From: an uncultured Anaerococcus sp. | GTDB taxonomy: Bacteria; Bacillota_A; Clostridia; Tissierellales; Peptoniphilaceae | DNA: 20,409 nucleotides | NCBI GenBank assembly: GCA_945916625.1 | Contig: CAMEGY010000001.1 | Span: forward strand, 1-20,409 | Direction of reading: 5' to 3' | Shown: piece after piece, positions 1 through 6,531 of the stretch | Layout: every line of letters starts with the position of its first letter | Position numbering within the stretch: the first letter of the stretch is position 1 | Program-made: the position numbers and the translations under genes | The notes under the pieces: generated by a model | Databases searched by the model: none | What the model saw: the letters and a program-made list of their open reading frames with translations, nothing else | What the model was told of the DNA's origin: nothing

Positions 1-799
1 TTTCATCCATTTCTATGACTTCTCCAGTAAGGAAGAAGGCTGTTTCATCTGAAATCCTTGCAGCTTGTTGCATGTTATGGGTTACAATCACTATAGTATA
101 TTTTTCCTTAAGATCTCCCATAAGCTCTTCTATAGCTGCTGTTGAAATTGGGTCAAGAGCACTTGTTGGTTCATCCATAAGTACTACTTCAGGATTTACT
201 GAAAGTGTTCTTGCTATACAAATCCTTTGTTGCTGACCGCCCGAAAAAGATAGGGCCTTTTGGTCTAATTTATCCTTTACTTCATCCCAAATAGCTGCAG
301 CCTTTAGGGATTTTTCTACTATATGATCAAGCTCATCTTTGTCTTTGATTCCTGTTAGTTTTGGACCGTATGTTATATTATCATAGACTGATTTAGAAAA
401 TGGGTTTGGTGCCTGAAATACCATGCCTACATTTCTACGAAGATTTACGACATCTACATCTTTTTTGTATATATCTTGACCTTCTATTTCTATTAAACCT
501 TCTATCCTACACGAATCAACAAGGTCGTTCATTCGGTTGAAGCATTTAAGTGTTGTTGACTTCCCACATCCAGAAGGGCCTATAAAAGCGGTGATTTTTC
601 CTTTTTTAATATCCATATTTATATTTTTTAGGGCCTGGAAATCATCATACCAAAGATTAAGGTCTTTGACTAAGATCTGTGTTGGTGTGTCTATTACTTT
701 TCTATCATTAAATATTTGTCTATTTCTTTCGCTTATTTTCATGGCCTTTTTTTCAAGGTCTTTTTCCGAAACAGATTTTTCTGTTTTTATTTGATCCAT
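1..799 (-). CDS. pstB: Phosphate ABC transporter ATP-binding protein PstB (partial, C-terminus off the left edge)
   Basis: This is the ATPase that powers high-affinity phosphate import with PstA and PstC at the inner face of the membrane. I translated the minus strand from ATG at 799-797, which follows AGGAGAG at good spacing; the frame stays open to the window edge, giving 266 residues. Visible motifs are Walker [10 protein letters not shown] (about residues 74-82), the Q-loop FQAPNPF (128-134), the signature FSGGQQQR (185-192), Walker B VVLMDEP (205-211), the D-loop SALDP and the H-loop histidine in VTHN (241). GPSGCGKST and the surrounding residues are typical of PstB. About 20-25 residues should be missing at the C-terminus. 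The conserved domain begins near residue 41, so a charged N-terminal extension of about 30-40 residues precedes it, longer than in E. coli PstB. It is the last visible gene of pstSCAB, 9 bases after pstA. Confidence 0.96.
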   Translation of the reverse strand, partial: MDQIKTEKSVSEKDLEKKAMKISERNRQIFNDRKVIDTPTQILVKDLNLWYDDFQALKNINMDIKKGKITAFIGPSGCGKSTTLKCFNRMNDLVDSCRIEGLIEIEGQDIYKKDVDVVNLRRNVGMVFQAPNPFSKSVYDNITYGPKLTGIKDKDELDHIVEKSLKAAAIWDEVKDKLDQKALSFSGGQQQRICIARTLSVNPEVVLMDEPTSALDPISTAAIEELMGDLKEKYTIVIVTHNMQQAARISDETAFFLTGEVIEMDE

Positions 800-808
800 T
801 TATCTCTC

Positions 809-1624
809 CTAAGAATTTACGATTTTTTTAGTTATTTTTGTAGATACAAAGTTAATCAGTATTACAAAAACTAATAATAGGACTGCTGTCGCATAGGCTT
901 CCTTGACGTGAAATCCTTCGCTGGATAAGACGTACATGTGGACAGCCATTGTTCTTGCTGAATTAAATAATCCTTTTGGTATATTTGGTACAGATCCCAT
1001 GGTGAAAATTAGGGCAGCTGATTCACCGACAATCCTACCTGTTGATAGGAAAATACCGCCAAGGATACCATCCATTGCATCTGGCAAAACAACCTTAAAT
1101 ATTGTTTGAATATTTGTAGCTCCAAGGGCAAGTGATGCGTGGGCTTGGAGAGGGTTGACTGTAAGAATTGCTTCTTCTGTTGTCCTTATAATTGTAGGAA
1201 GAACCATTATGGCAACAGTGAGACATCCTGCGAAGAGTGAGTACTGCATACCAAGTCCTCTACCGCTAGCTGATACAAAAAATAAGTAACCAAACAAACT
1301 AAATACTATTGATGGTATAGATGATAGGATTTCTGTAGAAAACCTAACAGCTTTAATTAGTAACTTATTTTTGGCATAGTTTGATAGGTAGATAGCTGTG
1401 AAAATCCCTATTGGGAGGGCAAATATCAAGGTCAATATAATTGTAATTAGGGTAGTAATTAGGGCAGGCATTAGAGAAACATTCTCTGAAGTATAAGTAA
1501 GTGCAAATAAGCCTGGACTTATATTTGGAATACCCTTTAATAAAATATAGGCAATAATAATCCCAGACGTAGTGAAGCCCAAAGTTGTAAAGAATATTAT
1601 TAGCCCTTTAAAAAATTTACTCAT
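809..1624 (-). CDS. pstA: Phosphate ABC transporter permease PstA
   Basis: One of the two membrane permease subunits of the Pst phosphate importer. The 271-residue product is strongly hydrophobic, with an N-terminal membrane segment (about residues 7-28) followed by a binding-protein-dependent transport domain with several further helices. The cytoplasmic EAA-type loop that contacts PstB is visible as ASLALGATNIQTIFKVVLP near residues 163-181. TGRIVGESAALIFT in the later part is typical of PstA. Length is normal for the family. The ATG follows a good AGGAGAG ribosome binding site. It lies 8 bases downstream of pstC and 9 bases upstream of pstB, so the four genes form one operon. Confidence 0.95.
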   Translation of the reverse strand: MSKFFKGLIIFFTTLGFTTSGIIIAYILLKGIPNISPGLFALTYTSENVSLMPALITTLITIILTLIFALPIGIFTAIYLSNYAKNKLLIKAVRFSTEILSSIPSIVFSLFGYLFFVSASGRGLGMQYSLFAGCLTVAIMVLPTIIRTTEEAILTVNPLQAHASLALGATNIQTIFKVVLPDAMDGILGGIFLSTGRIVGESAALIFTMGSVPNIPKGLFNSARTMAVHMYVLSSEGFHVKEAYATAVLLLVFVILINFVSTKITKKIVNS

Positions 1625-1632
1625 AAACTCTC

Positions 1633-2496
1633 CTATAGTTTCTCTTCGGTTTTATTTCTTATTATATTGAAGATTATATTAATTATCAGTATAAATACGA
1701 ATAAAACCATACCTGTTGCAATTAGGGCCTGTCTGTGCATTCCTGCTGCATAGCCCATTTCTAGGACAATGTTGGTTGTAAGGGTCCTTACACCTTTAAA
1801 GATTGATGATGGCATAATTGGCTGGTTTCCTATTACAAGATAAACTGCCATGGTTTCACCGATTGCCCTACCTATTGCAAGGATAATTGATGAAAAAATA
1901 CCAGATTTAGCATAAGGAATCAAAATCTTATAGATTGTTTCTTCTTTTGTTGCACCAAGGGCAAGAGAGCCTGTCATAAAGGTCTTTGGGACTTGCCTTA
2001 GTGAGTTTTCTGAAATATTTACCATAGTTGGAAGAATCATTACAGCAAGTAAAATTGATGCTGTTAGCATGTTCATACCACTTTTTATATCAAATAAATC
2101 CTTGATTAGGGGTACTAGAACCATCATGGCAAAGAAACCATATACTACTGATGGAATTGCTGCCATTAGGTTTATAAGTGATTTTAAAAATCCATATGAT
2201 TTTTTTGAGTAATAGGCCATAAAAACTGAAATTGCAAGTCCAAATGGTAGGGCTATTAGGGTTGATAAACTGGTTACGATAATTGATCCTACTATCATTG
2301 GCTTAATACCAAATCTAGGATTGCCTGCAGTTGGTTTCCAAGCCTTACCGGTTATGAATTTTAAAAGTCCGTATTCATTTACAAACTTAATTCCTTCAGA
2401 AAATATGAAGTAAATTATAAGAAGTATCAGAAATACGGACAATACTGCAGACAAGAGAAAAATTATCTCACCGATTTTTTCTCTTATCTTTGTCAT
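1633..2496 (-). CDS. pstC: Phosphate ABC transporter permease PstC
   Basis: The second permease subunit of the Pst phosphate importer, pairing with PstA to form the channel. The product is 287 residues. It has an N-terminal membrane helix (about residues 10-32), the PstC-typical GKAWKPTAGNPRFGI periplasm-side segment (about 50-64), and then the transport domain with the EAA-type loop SLALGATKEETIYKILIPYA (about 177-196) and AIGRAIGETMAVYLVIGN (about 207-224), which is characteristic of PstC. The start is fixed by the junction: the pstS stop TAA is separated from the pstC ATG by one base, and the ribosome binding site AGGAAAA lies inside the last codons of pstS. Translation is therefore likely coupled. 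Confidence 0.95.
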   Translation of the reverse strand: MTKIREKIGEIIFLLSAVLSVFLILLIIYFIFSEGIKFVNEYGLLKFITGKAWKPTAGNPRFGIKPMIVGSIIVTSLSTLIALPFGLAISVFMAYYSKKSYGFLKSLINLMAAIPSVVYGFFAMMVLVPLIKDLFDIKSGMNMLTASILLAVMILPTMVNISENSLRQVPKTFMTGSLALGATKEETIYKILIPYAKSGIFSSIILAIGRAIGETMAVYLVIGNQPIMPSSIFKGVRTLTTNIVLEMGYAAGMHRQALIATGMVLFVFILIINIIFNIIRNKTEEKL

Positions 2497-2497
2497 A

Positions 2498-3460
2498 TTA
2501 TTTTCCTAGTTCGCTTGTGTTTGTAAGTTCACCTTTGAAGATTTGTTTTAATTCTTCAAGTGTTAAGTCTTCTACCTTGCTTTCTTTGTTAACTACTACA
2601 GCTATACCGTCTGTTGCGATTACTTCTACAGCAAGTTGTTCTTTTTCTTCATCTTTTAGTTCTCTTGATGCCATTGCTATGTCAGCTGAACCATCGATTA
2701 CTGCTTCTATACCTGCAGATGAACCTGTTGATTGGATTTCAATTGTTGCATCTGGGTTTAGTTCTTGGTATTTTTCTGCCATTTTTTCCATAAGTGGGGT
2801 TACAGATGTTGACCCCGCTACTGTTAGCTTGCCGCTTGTACCTGCTGCTTCGTATTTTTCTGTTTCTTGAAGTGGAACATAGCCTTCTTCAAGTGTTAGA
2901 GCTTGAGCATCTTCAGATATACAGAATTTTAAGAAGTCTTTTGCAAGATCATTAAGTTCTGCTTCTTTAAATCCTAGGTTAAATGGTCTAGAGATTCTGT
3001 ATGAGCCATTTAGAATATTTTCTTCTGTAGCTTCAACACCTTCGATTTTAACAGGTTTTACCGTATCATTTAGGGAACCAAGTGAGATATAGCCGATTGC
3101 TTCTGCATCTTGGCTTACTGTTTGCATTACACCGTTGGTTGAGTTTTGAACGACAGCTTCTTGGGTTGTCATATCTTCTTTTTCGCCGTCTACTTCTTCT
3201 TCAAGACCAACTAGTTCTATGAAAGCCCCTCTTGTACCAGAGCCATCTTCGCGAGAAACTACTGTAAAGTCATAGTCTTCAGCGTTTGCTGTTTCAGTTT
3301 CGCTTTCTTTCTCTTCTGCTGGTGGTTGAGCTGTTTCTGTTGTTTCAGCTGTCTCTGTTTGAGTAGGTTCTTCTGCTGGTTTTTCTTCTTTACCGCATCC
3401 TGCTAGGATTAGACCTAGGGAAAGTGTTGCTGCTAAAATCTTCTTATTTGTAATTTTCAT
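2498..3460 (-). CDS. pstS: Phosphate-binding lipoprotein PstS with permuted domain order
   Basis: Surface lipoprotein that binds phosphate and delivers it to PstC/PstA. The 320-residue product has a signal peptide with lipobox LAGC (Cys22) and a Thr/Glu-rich linker (about 24-62). Two periplasmic-binding-protein half-sequences follow in unusual order. Residues 63-206 carry VVSREDGSGTRGAF and GYISLGSL, which in standard PstS form the second part. Residues 210-319 carry LTVAGSTSV, STGSSAGIEAVIDGSADIAMASREL and ATDGIAVVVNKES, which normally open the mature protein. The protein ends at FKGELTNTSELGK, just where a standard PstS would continue into the DGSGTR half. All the phosphate-contact motifs I can recognise are present, so I expect it to be functional; circular permutation is the simplest reading. 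The ATG has a good AAGGAG ribosome binding site. It is first in the pst operon. Confidence 0.95.
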   Translation of the reverse strand: MKITNKKILAATLSLGLILAGCGKEEKPAEEPTQTETAETTETAQPPAEEKESETETANAEDYDFTVVSREDGSGTRGAFIELVGLEEEVDGEKEDMTTQEAVVQNSTNGVMQTVSQDAEAIGYISLGSLNDTVKPVKIEGVEATEENILNGSYRISRPFNLGFKEAELNDLAKDFLKFCISEDAQALTLEEGYVPLQETEKYEAAGTSGKLTVAGSTSVTPLMEKMAEKYQELNPDATIEIQSTGSSAGIEAVIDGSADIAMASRELKDEEKEQLAVEVIATDGIAVVVNKESKVEDLTLEELKQIFKGELTNTSELGK

Positions 3461-3501
3461 TTTTTAACTCCTTAAGTTTATCTTTTTTTAACTTTAAGTC
3501 T

Positions 3502-3555
3502 ATGATACCCACTGATTATTTGATAGGTTTTAAGTCTTTGTAAAGAGTTTGTAAA
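3502..3555 (-). promoter_or_regulatory. Putative PhoP-box array and core promoter of the pst operon
   Basis: Reading the minus strand toward pstS there are three hexamers, TTTACA (3555-3550), TTTACA (3544-3539) and TTAAAA (3533-3528), each starting exactly 11 bases after the previous one. This matches the spacing and TT(A/C/T)A(C/T)A-like consensus of PhoP boxes known from Bacillus subtilis Pho promoters. About 20 bases further is TATCAT (3507-3502), a plausible -10 element with no good -35, as expected for an activated promoter. Regulation by phosphate starvation through a PhoPR-type system is inference; no such regulator is in the window. Confidence 0.55.
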
Positions 3556-3567
3556 ATATAAAGACAC

Positions 3568-3603
3568 AAAAAAACGAGACCTTTCTTTGTTAAAAAAGTC
3601 TCG
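3568..3603 (-). terminator. Rho-independent terminator after the NCS2 permease gene
   Basis: On the minus strand CGAGAC (3603-3598) pairs with GTCTCG (3580-3575), the stem can extend inward through U-A and G-U pairs, and seven T residues follow (3574-3568). It sits about 60 bases past the stop of the permease gene and before the pst promoter, so it separates the two transcription units. Confidence 0.85.
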
Positions 3604-3659
3604 CTTGTCTTATAGAATATATTTTTGTTATATCCTTTTATTATTTTTCTAAGACATCT

Positions 3660-5024
3660 TCAATTATAGATTCTTTTTTTATCTGCTTCTGTCTCAGGAA
3701 TTACTATATTCATAAGGATGGATGTGATTGCTGCAAGGACAACTGGTGATACACCGATAGCATTTTTAAGAGCTTCTGGCATAAAGTTAACCCCTGCCTG
3801 ATCTGCTGTTGCAACTATAGTTGTAAAGCCAAAACCAATTGCAATTGAGATTCCTACTATAGAAGTATTCCTAACTGTAAGTGGTTGTTCTGTTATCATT
3901 CTTATTCCATTCATAGTAATAGCTGCAAATACTGAAAGTGTTGCACCACCAACTACTGGCGCTGGGATAGTTGTCAGAAGGGATGATAGCTTTGGCATAA
4001 AGCCAGCTATTAGGATAATTAGACCAGCTTGGAAAAACACCCTTCTATTTATGACCTTATTTACAGATACGATACCAGCGTTTTGTGAAAAAGTAGCCGT
4101 AGGTAGGCATCCTATAAAAGAACCTATTATATTTGCCACACCAAAACCAACAATACCACCTCTTAATTCATCAGCTGTTGGACTCCTATCCATACCACCT
4201 ATAGTTGTTGATGACATATCTCCAATTCCCTCTATACAGGTAACCATAAAGATAATTACAAAGGAAATTATGGCAGAAATATCAAATTTAAGACCAAAAT
4301 GCATTGGGGCCGCAACCGAAATCCATCCCGCATCTTTAACTGGTGATAGGTCGACCATATCAAAGAAAAATGCAATTACATATCCCACAACCATAGCAAA
4401 TAATACTGAAGATAGTTTGGTAATGCCTTTTCCAAAATGATTTAGCCCTACATTAACAAGAAGGGTGATAATGCCTACAAGCCAATATTGCCATGCACCC
4501 CAACCAGGTGCTGTAACTGATCCTGCTCCACCTATATTTGTAAGAGCTACCGGATATAGGGTAAGACCGATTGCCAAAACTACAGTCCCCGAAACAAGTG
4601 GTGGGAAAAATGGTGTTATGTACTTAAGGGCAAGACCAAATATAACCGAAACAAGGGCACCTATAAGCTGACTTCCTAGGACAACAGCTACAATGCCAGT
4701 AGGTCCTGCCGTCTCAAACTGACTACAAAGTGCAATCATGGTTGGTATGTAAGCAAAGGATACACCGTAGATTACTGGAAGTCTACTACCTAAAATGCCT
4801 ATTGGATACAGCATAATAAATGTGGTAAGAGCTGATCCTATCAGGGCCATTTGGACAATTATGATACTATCTTCATGGCTAAGACCTGCTGCTTGAGCAA
4901 ATATCAAAGCTGGTGCAACACAACCTGCTATCATAGCGATAACGTGTTGGAGGGCTAGAGGGAAGGCTTCTTTTGTTGGCACCTTACCTTCAAATTGAAA
5001 CAATTCTTTAAATTTACTTTCCAT
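3660..5024 (-). CDS. NCS2-family nucleobase permease (xanthine/purine type likely)
   Basis: Inner-membrane symporter for a nucleobase. The product is 454 residues with about 12-14 predicted hydrophobic segments. It contains NCS2 landmarks: the N-terminal LALQHVIAMIAGCVAPALIF, a mid-protein TCIEGIGDMSSTT segment with an acidic residue in the transmembrane-8 region, and a transmembrane-10-type FSQNAGIVSVNKV. Uracil permeases of the UraA type usually carry E-N-x-G at the last site, whereas purine and xanthine permeases carry Q-N-x-G. The Gln therefore favours a xanthine or related purine substrate, though uracil cannot be excluded. I chose ATG 5024-5022 because it follows AGGAGAG at 6 bases. An in-frame upstream start at 5123 would add 33 residues translated through the hairpin leader and has no ribosome binding site. 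The gene stands alone between its own promoter and terminator. Confidence 0.9.
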   Translation of the reverse strand: MESKFKELFQFEGKVPTKEAFPLALQHVIAMIAGCVAPALIFAQAAGLSHEDSIIIVQMALIGSALTTFIMLYPIGILGSRLPVIYGVSFAYIPTMIALCSQFETAGPTGIVAVVLGSQLIGALVSVIFGLALKYITPFFPPLVSGTVVLAIGLTLYPVALTNIGGAGSVTAPGWGAWQYWLVGIITLLVNVGLNHFGKGITKLSSVLFAMVVGYVIAFFFDMVDLSPVKDAGWISVAAPMHFGLKFDISAIISFVIIFMVTCIEGIGDMSSTTIGGMDRSPTADELRGGIVGFGVANIIGSFIGCLPTATFSQNAGIVSVNKVINRRVFFQAGLIILIAGFMPKLSSLLTTIPAPVVGGATLSVFAAITMNGIRMITEQPLTVRNTSIVGISIAIGFGFTTIVATADQAGVNFMPEALKNAIGVSPVVLAAITSILMNIVIPETEADKKRIYN

Positions 5025-5044
5025 TATCTCTCCTATTTTATTTT

Positions 5045-5092
5045 GGATAAAGAAAAAGTCACCCCTATCGGTGACAAAATATTTATTTATCC
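5045..5092 (-). promoter_or_regulatory. Terminator-like hairpin in the permease leader (possible attenuator)
   Basis: On the minus strand GTCACC (5075-5070) pairs with GGTGAC (5063-5058) around a 6-base loop, and UUUUUCUUU follows, which is an intrinsic-terminator pattern. An outer 7-bp stem, GGATAAA (5092-5086) with TTTATCC (5051-5045), encloses it. It lies between the predicted promoter and the ribosome binding site of the permease gene, with no other gene it could terminate, so transcription attenuation is the natural interpretation. I do not recognise a PyrR site or a known riboswitch core attached to it. Confidence 0.6.
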
Positions 5093-5104
5093 TAGTACAA
5101 AAGT

Positions 5105-5154
5105 AAATGATGCTTATAAGCAATTATAAATGTAAAATATTTTTAACATCATTT
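5105..5154 (-). other. Structured upstream part of the permease leader RNA
   Basis: AAATGATG and CATCATTT form a perfect 8-bp inverted repeat (5105-5112 with 5147-5154) close to the expected transcription start. The enclosed sequence contains the palindrome TGCTTATAAGCA (5111-5122), which shares bases with the stem, so the two pairings are mutually exclusive. That is what one expects of a switching leader. The enclosed 34 bases are too short and lack the conserved core of a purine riboswitch. AT-richness makes chance pairing possible. Confidence 0.35.
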
Positions 5155-5162
5155 CTGACATA

Positions 5163-5190
5163 GTTATACAGCTATTAAACTATTAGTCAA
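5163..5190 (-). promoter_or_regulatory. Sigma-A-type promoter of the NCS2 permease gene
   Basis: On the minus strand TTGACT (5190-5185) and TATAAC (5168-5163) are separated by 16 bases, a good vegetative promoter. The predicted start near 5156 leaves a leader of about 130 nucleotides before the ATG at 5024. Confidence 0.6.
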
Positions 5191-5204
5191 GTTATATTTT
5201 ATAT

Positions 5205-5282
5205 GCAAACTTTTTCATCAATTAGCCTAAATTTATAGATTTTTATTTTATGATAAATGAAGTAAAATAGTAGAAAGTTTGC
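5205..5282. repeat. Widely spaced 9-bp inverted repeat flanking the presumed asnA promoter
   Basis: GCAAACTTT (5205-5213) and AAAGTTTGC (5274-5282) are perfect inverted copies with 60 bases between them. The interval holds a possible asnA -10 element, TAAAAT (5263-5268), with only a weak T-rich -35 near 5240. The right copy ends 23 bases before the asnA start. The arrangement could be paired operator half-sites or chance in AT-rich DNA. Confidence 0.35.
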
Positions 5283-5305
5283 GAAATTAGATATGGAGAA
5301 AATTA

Positions 5306-6313
5306 ATGAAATTAATAATACCAGAAGATTATAAATCAAATGAAGACTTATATAGGACCCAAGTTTTAATAAAAGAAATAAAAGATTATTTTCAGATTAA
5401 CCTAGCCAATAACCTAAATCTAAAAAGAGTATCTGCCCCACTTTTTGTATCAACAAAATCAGGCCTAAATGACAACCTAAATGGTGTAGAAGAACCCGTT
5501 TCCTTTAAGCTTCCTGAAGCTGATAACGAAAAAATGGAAATTGTCCATTCTCTTGCTAAATGGAAAAGATATGCCCTAAAAGAGTACAATTTCAAACTCC
5601 ACGAGGGCCTCTACACTGACATGAACGCAATCAGAGCCTGTGAAGAGCCAGATAATACCCACTCATTTTATGTGGATCAGTGGGACTGGGAGCTTATTAT
5701 AAACAAGGAAGATAGGACAGAATCCTACCTAAAGCAGGTAGTTGAAATAATCTATAGGACTATGAAGAGCTTAGACGAATACCTTTGCGGCCTAATTCCT
5801 ACAAGAAGCAAACTCTTGAAAGATCAGATAAGGTTTATGACAAGCGAAGAACTTCTTCAAAAATATCCAGACAAGACCCCAAAAGAAAGGGAAAAGCTAG
5901 CTGCCAAAGAATACGGAGCAGTTTTCTTATCACAAATTGGTACCATACTTTCTAATGGCGATAAGCACGACAATAGGGCACCAGATTATGATGACTGGTT
6001 ACTAAACGGGGATATAATTGTCTACAATCCTGTCCTAGACGATGCCCTAGAACTATCATCAATGGGTATCAGGGTCGATAGTGCAAGGTTAAATGAGCAA
6101 CTAAAGCTATCAGGAAACCTAGACAGATTAAAATACGACTACCATAGGATGCTCCTTGATGATAAACTACCTCAAACTATAGGTGGAGGAATTGGCCAAT
6201 CAAGGCTTTGTATGTTCTTTTTACAAAAGTCCCATATAGGAGAAGTCCAAGTATCCTATTGGCCAGATGATCAAAGAAGGACCCTTGCCAACAAGGGAAT
6301 CCAACTCTTATAA
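5306..6313 (+). CDS. asnA: Aspartate--ammonia ligase AsnA
   Basis: Cytoplasmic ATP-dependent enzyme that makes asparagine from aspartate using ammonia, releasing AMP and pyrophosphate. The 335-residue product matches the usual AsnA length (about 330) and is recognisable end to end: VSAPLFVSTKSGLNDNLNGVEEPVSF near residues 43-68, the ALKEY and GLYTDMNAIRACEE segment near 110-134, and the C-terminal class II aminoacyl-tRNA-synthetase-like GGGIGQSRLCMFFL followed by HIGEVQVSYWPD. It begins at ATG 5306 after a TGGAGAA ribosome binding site. It is a single-gene transcript: divergent from the permease gene and closed by a strong terminator. Nothing resembling a T-box is visible in front of it. The residues I recognise as conserved look intact. 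Confidence 0.97.
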   Translation: MKLIIPEDYKSNEDLYRTQVLIKEIKDYFQINLANNLNLKRVSAPLFVSTKSGLNDNLNGVEEPVSFKLPEADNEKMEIVHSLAKWKRYALKEYNFKLHEGLYTDMNAIRACEEPDNTHSFYVDQWDWELIINKEDRTESYLKQVVEIIYRTMKSLDEYLCGLIPTRSKLLKDQIRFMTSEELLQKYPDKTPKEREKLAAKEYGAVFLSQIGTILSNGDKHDNRAPDYDDWLLNGDIIVYNPVLDDALELSSMGIRVDSARLNEQLKLSGNLDRLKYDYHRMLLDDKLPQTIGGGIGQSRLCMFFLQKSHIGEVQVSYWPDDQRRTLANKGIQLL

Positions 6314-6340
6314 GAGTAGATAAAATTAAATGCTAATTTA

Positions 6341-6387
6341 AGAGATGCTTAATTTTGATAAAACTATCATATAAGCATCTCTTTTTA
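6341..6387 (+). terminator. Rho-independent terminator of asnA
   Basis: AGAGATGCTT (6341-6350) pairs perfectly with AAGCATCTCT (6373-6382), followed by a T run (6382-6386). The loop has a further small stem, TGATA/TATCA. It lies 27 bases after the asnA stop. Confidence 0.9.
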
Positions 6388-6444
6388 ATTTCTATTATTT
6401 GTTAATATTATTTAGCAATCTGAATTAAGAAAATATTAAAAAAG

Positions 6445-6509
6445 TGTTTAACAAAGTATTTCAAGGGTATAAAACAATCAAGATAGATAAGAATGATAAT
6501 ACTTATCTA
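6445..6509 (+). promoter_or_regulatory. Putative promoter and operator-like palindrome before the MFS gene
   Basis: TATAAA (6468-6473) is a likely -10 element; the -35 region (TTTAAC 6447-6452 or TGTTTA 6445-6450) is weak. Immediately downstream, TAGATAAG (6484-6491) and CTTATCTA (6502-6509) form a perfect 8-bp inverted repeat with a 10-base spacer, 22 bases before the start codon. Its position would suit a repressor site or a 5' UTR hairpin. The rest of 6389-6531 is plain AT-rich sequence. Confidence 0.4.
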
Positions 6510-6531
6510 AATATTTTTATAGGAGAAATAT

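Noticed and set aside
5025..5123. Longer permease start at 5123
   Set aside because: The added 33 residues are translated from the promoter-proximal leader hairpin and have no ribosome binding site; ATG 5024 has a strong one.
5025..5160. Purine riboswitch before the NCS2 permease
   Set aside because: Expected for a xanthine permease, but the conserved junction sequences and the kissing-loop arms are not present; the enclosed stem is only about 34 bases.
6484..6509. Classical Fur box
   Set aside because: Only the outer GATAA/TTATC letters agree; the centre is not symmetric and no 7-1-7 site can be fitted.
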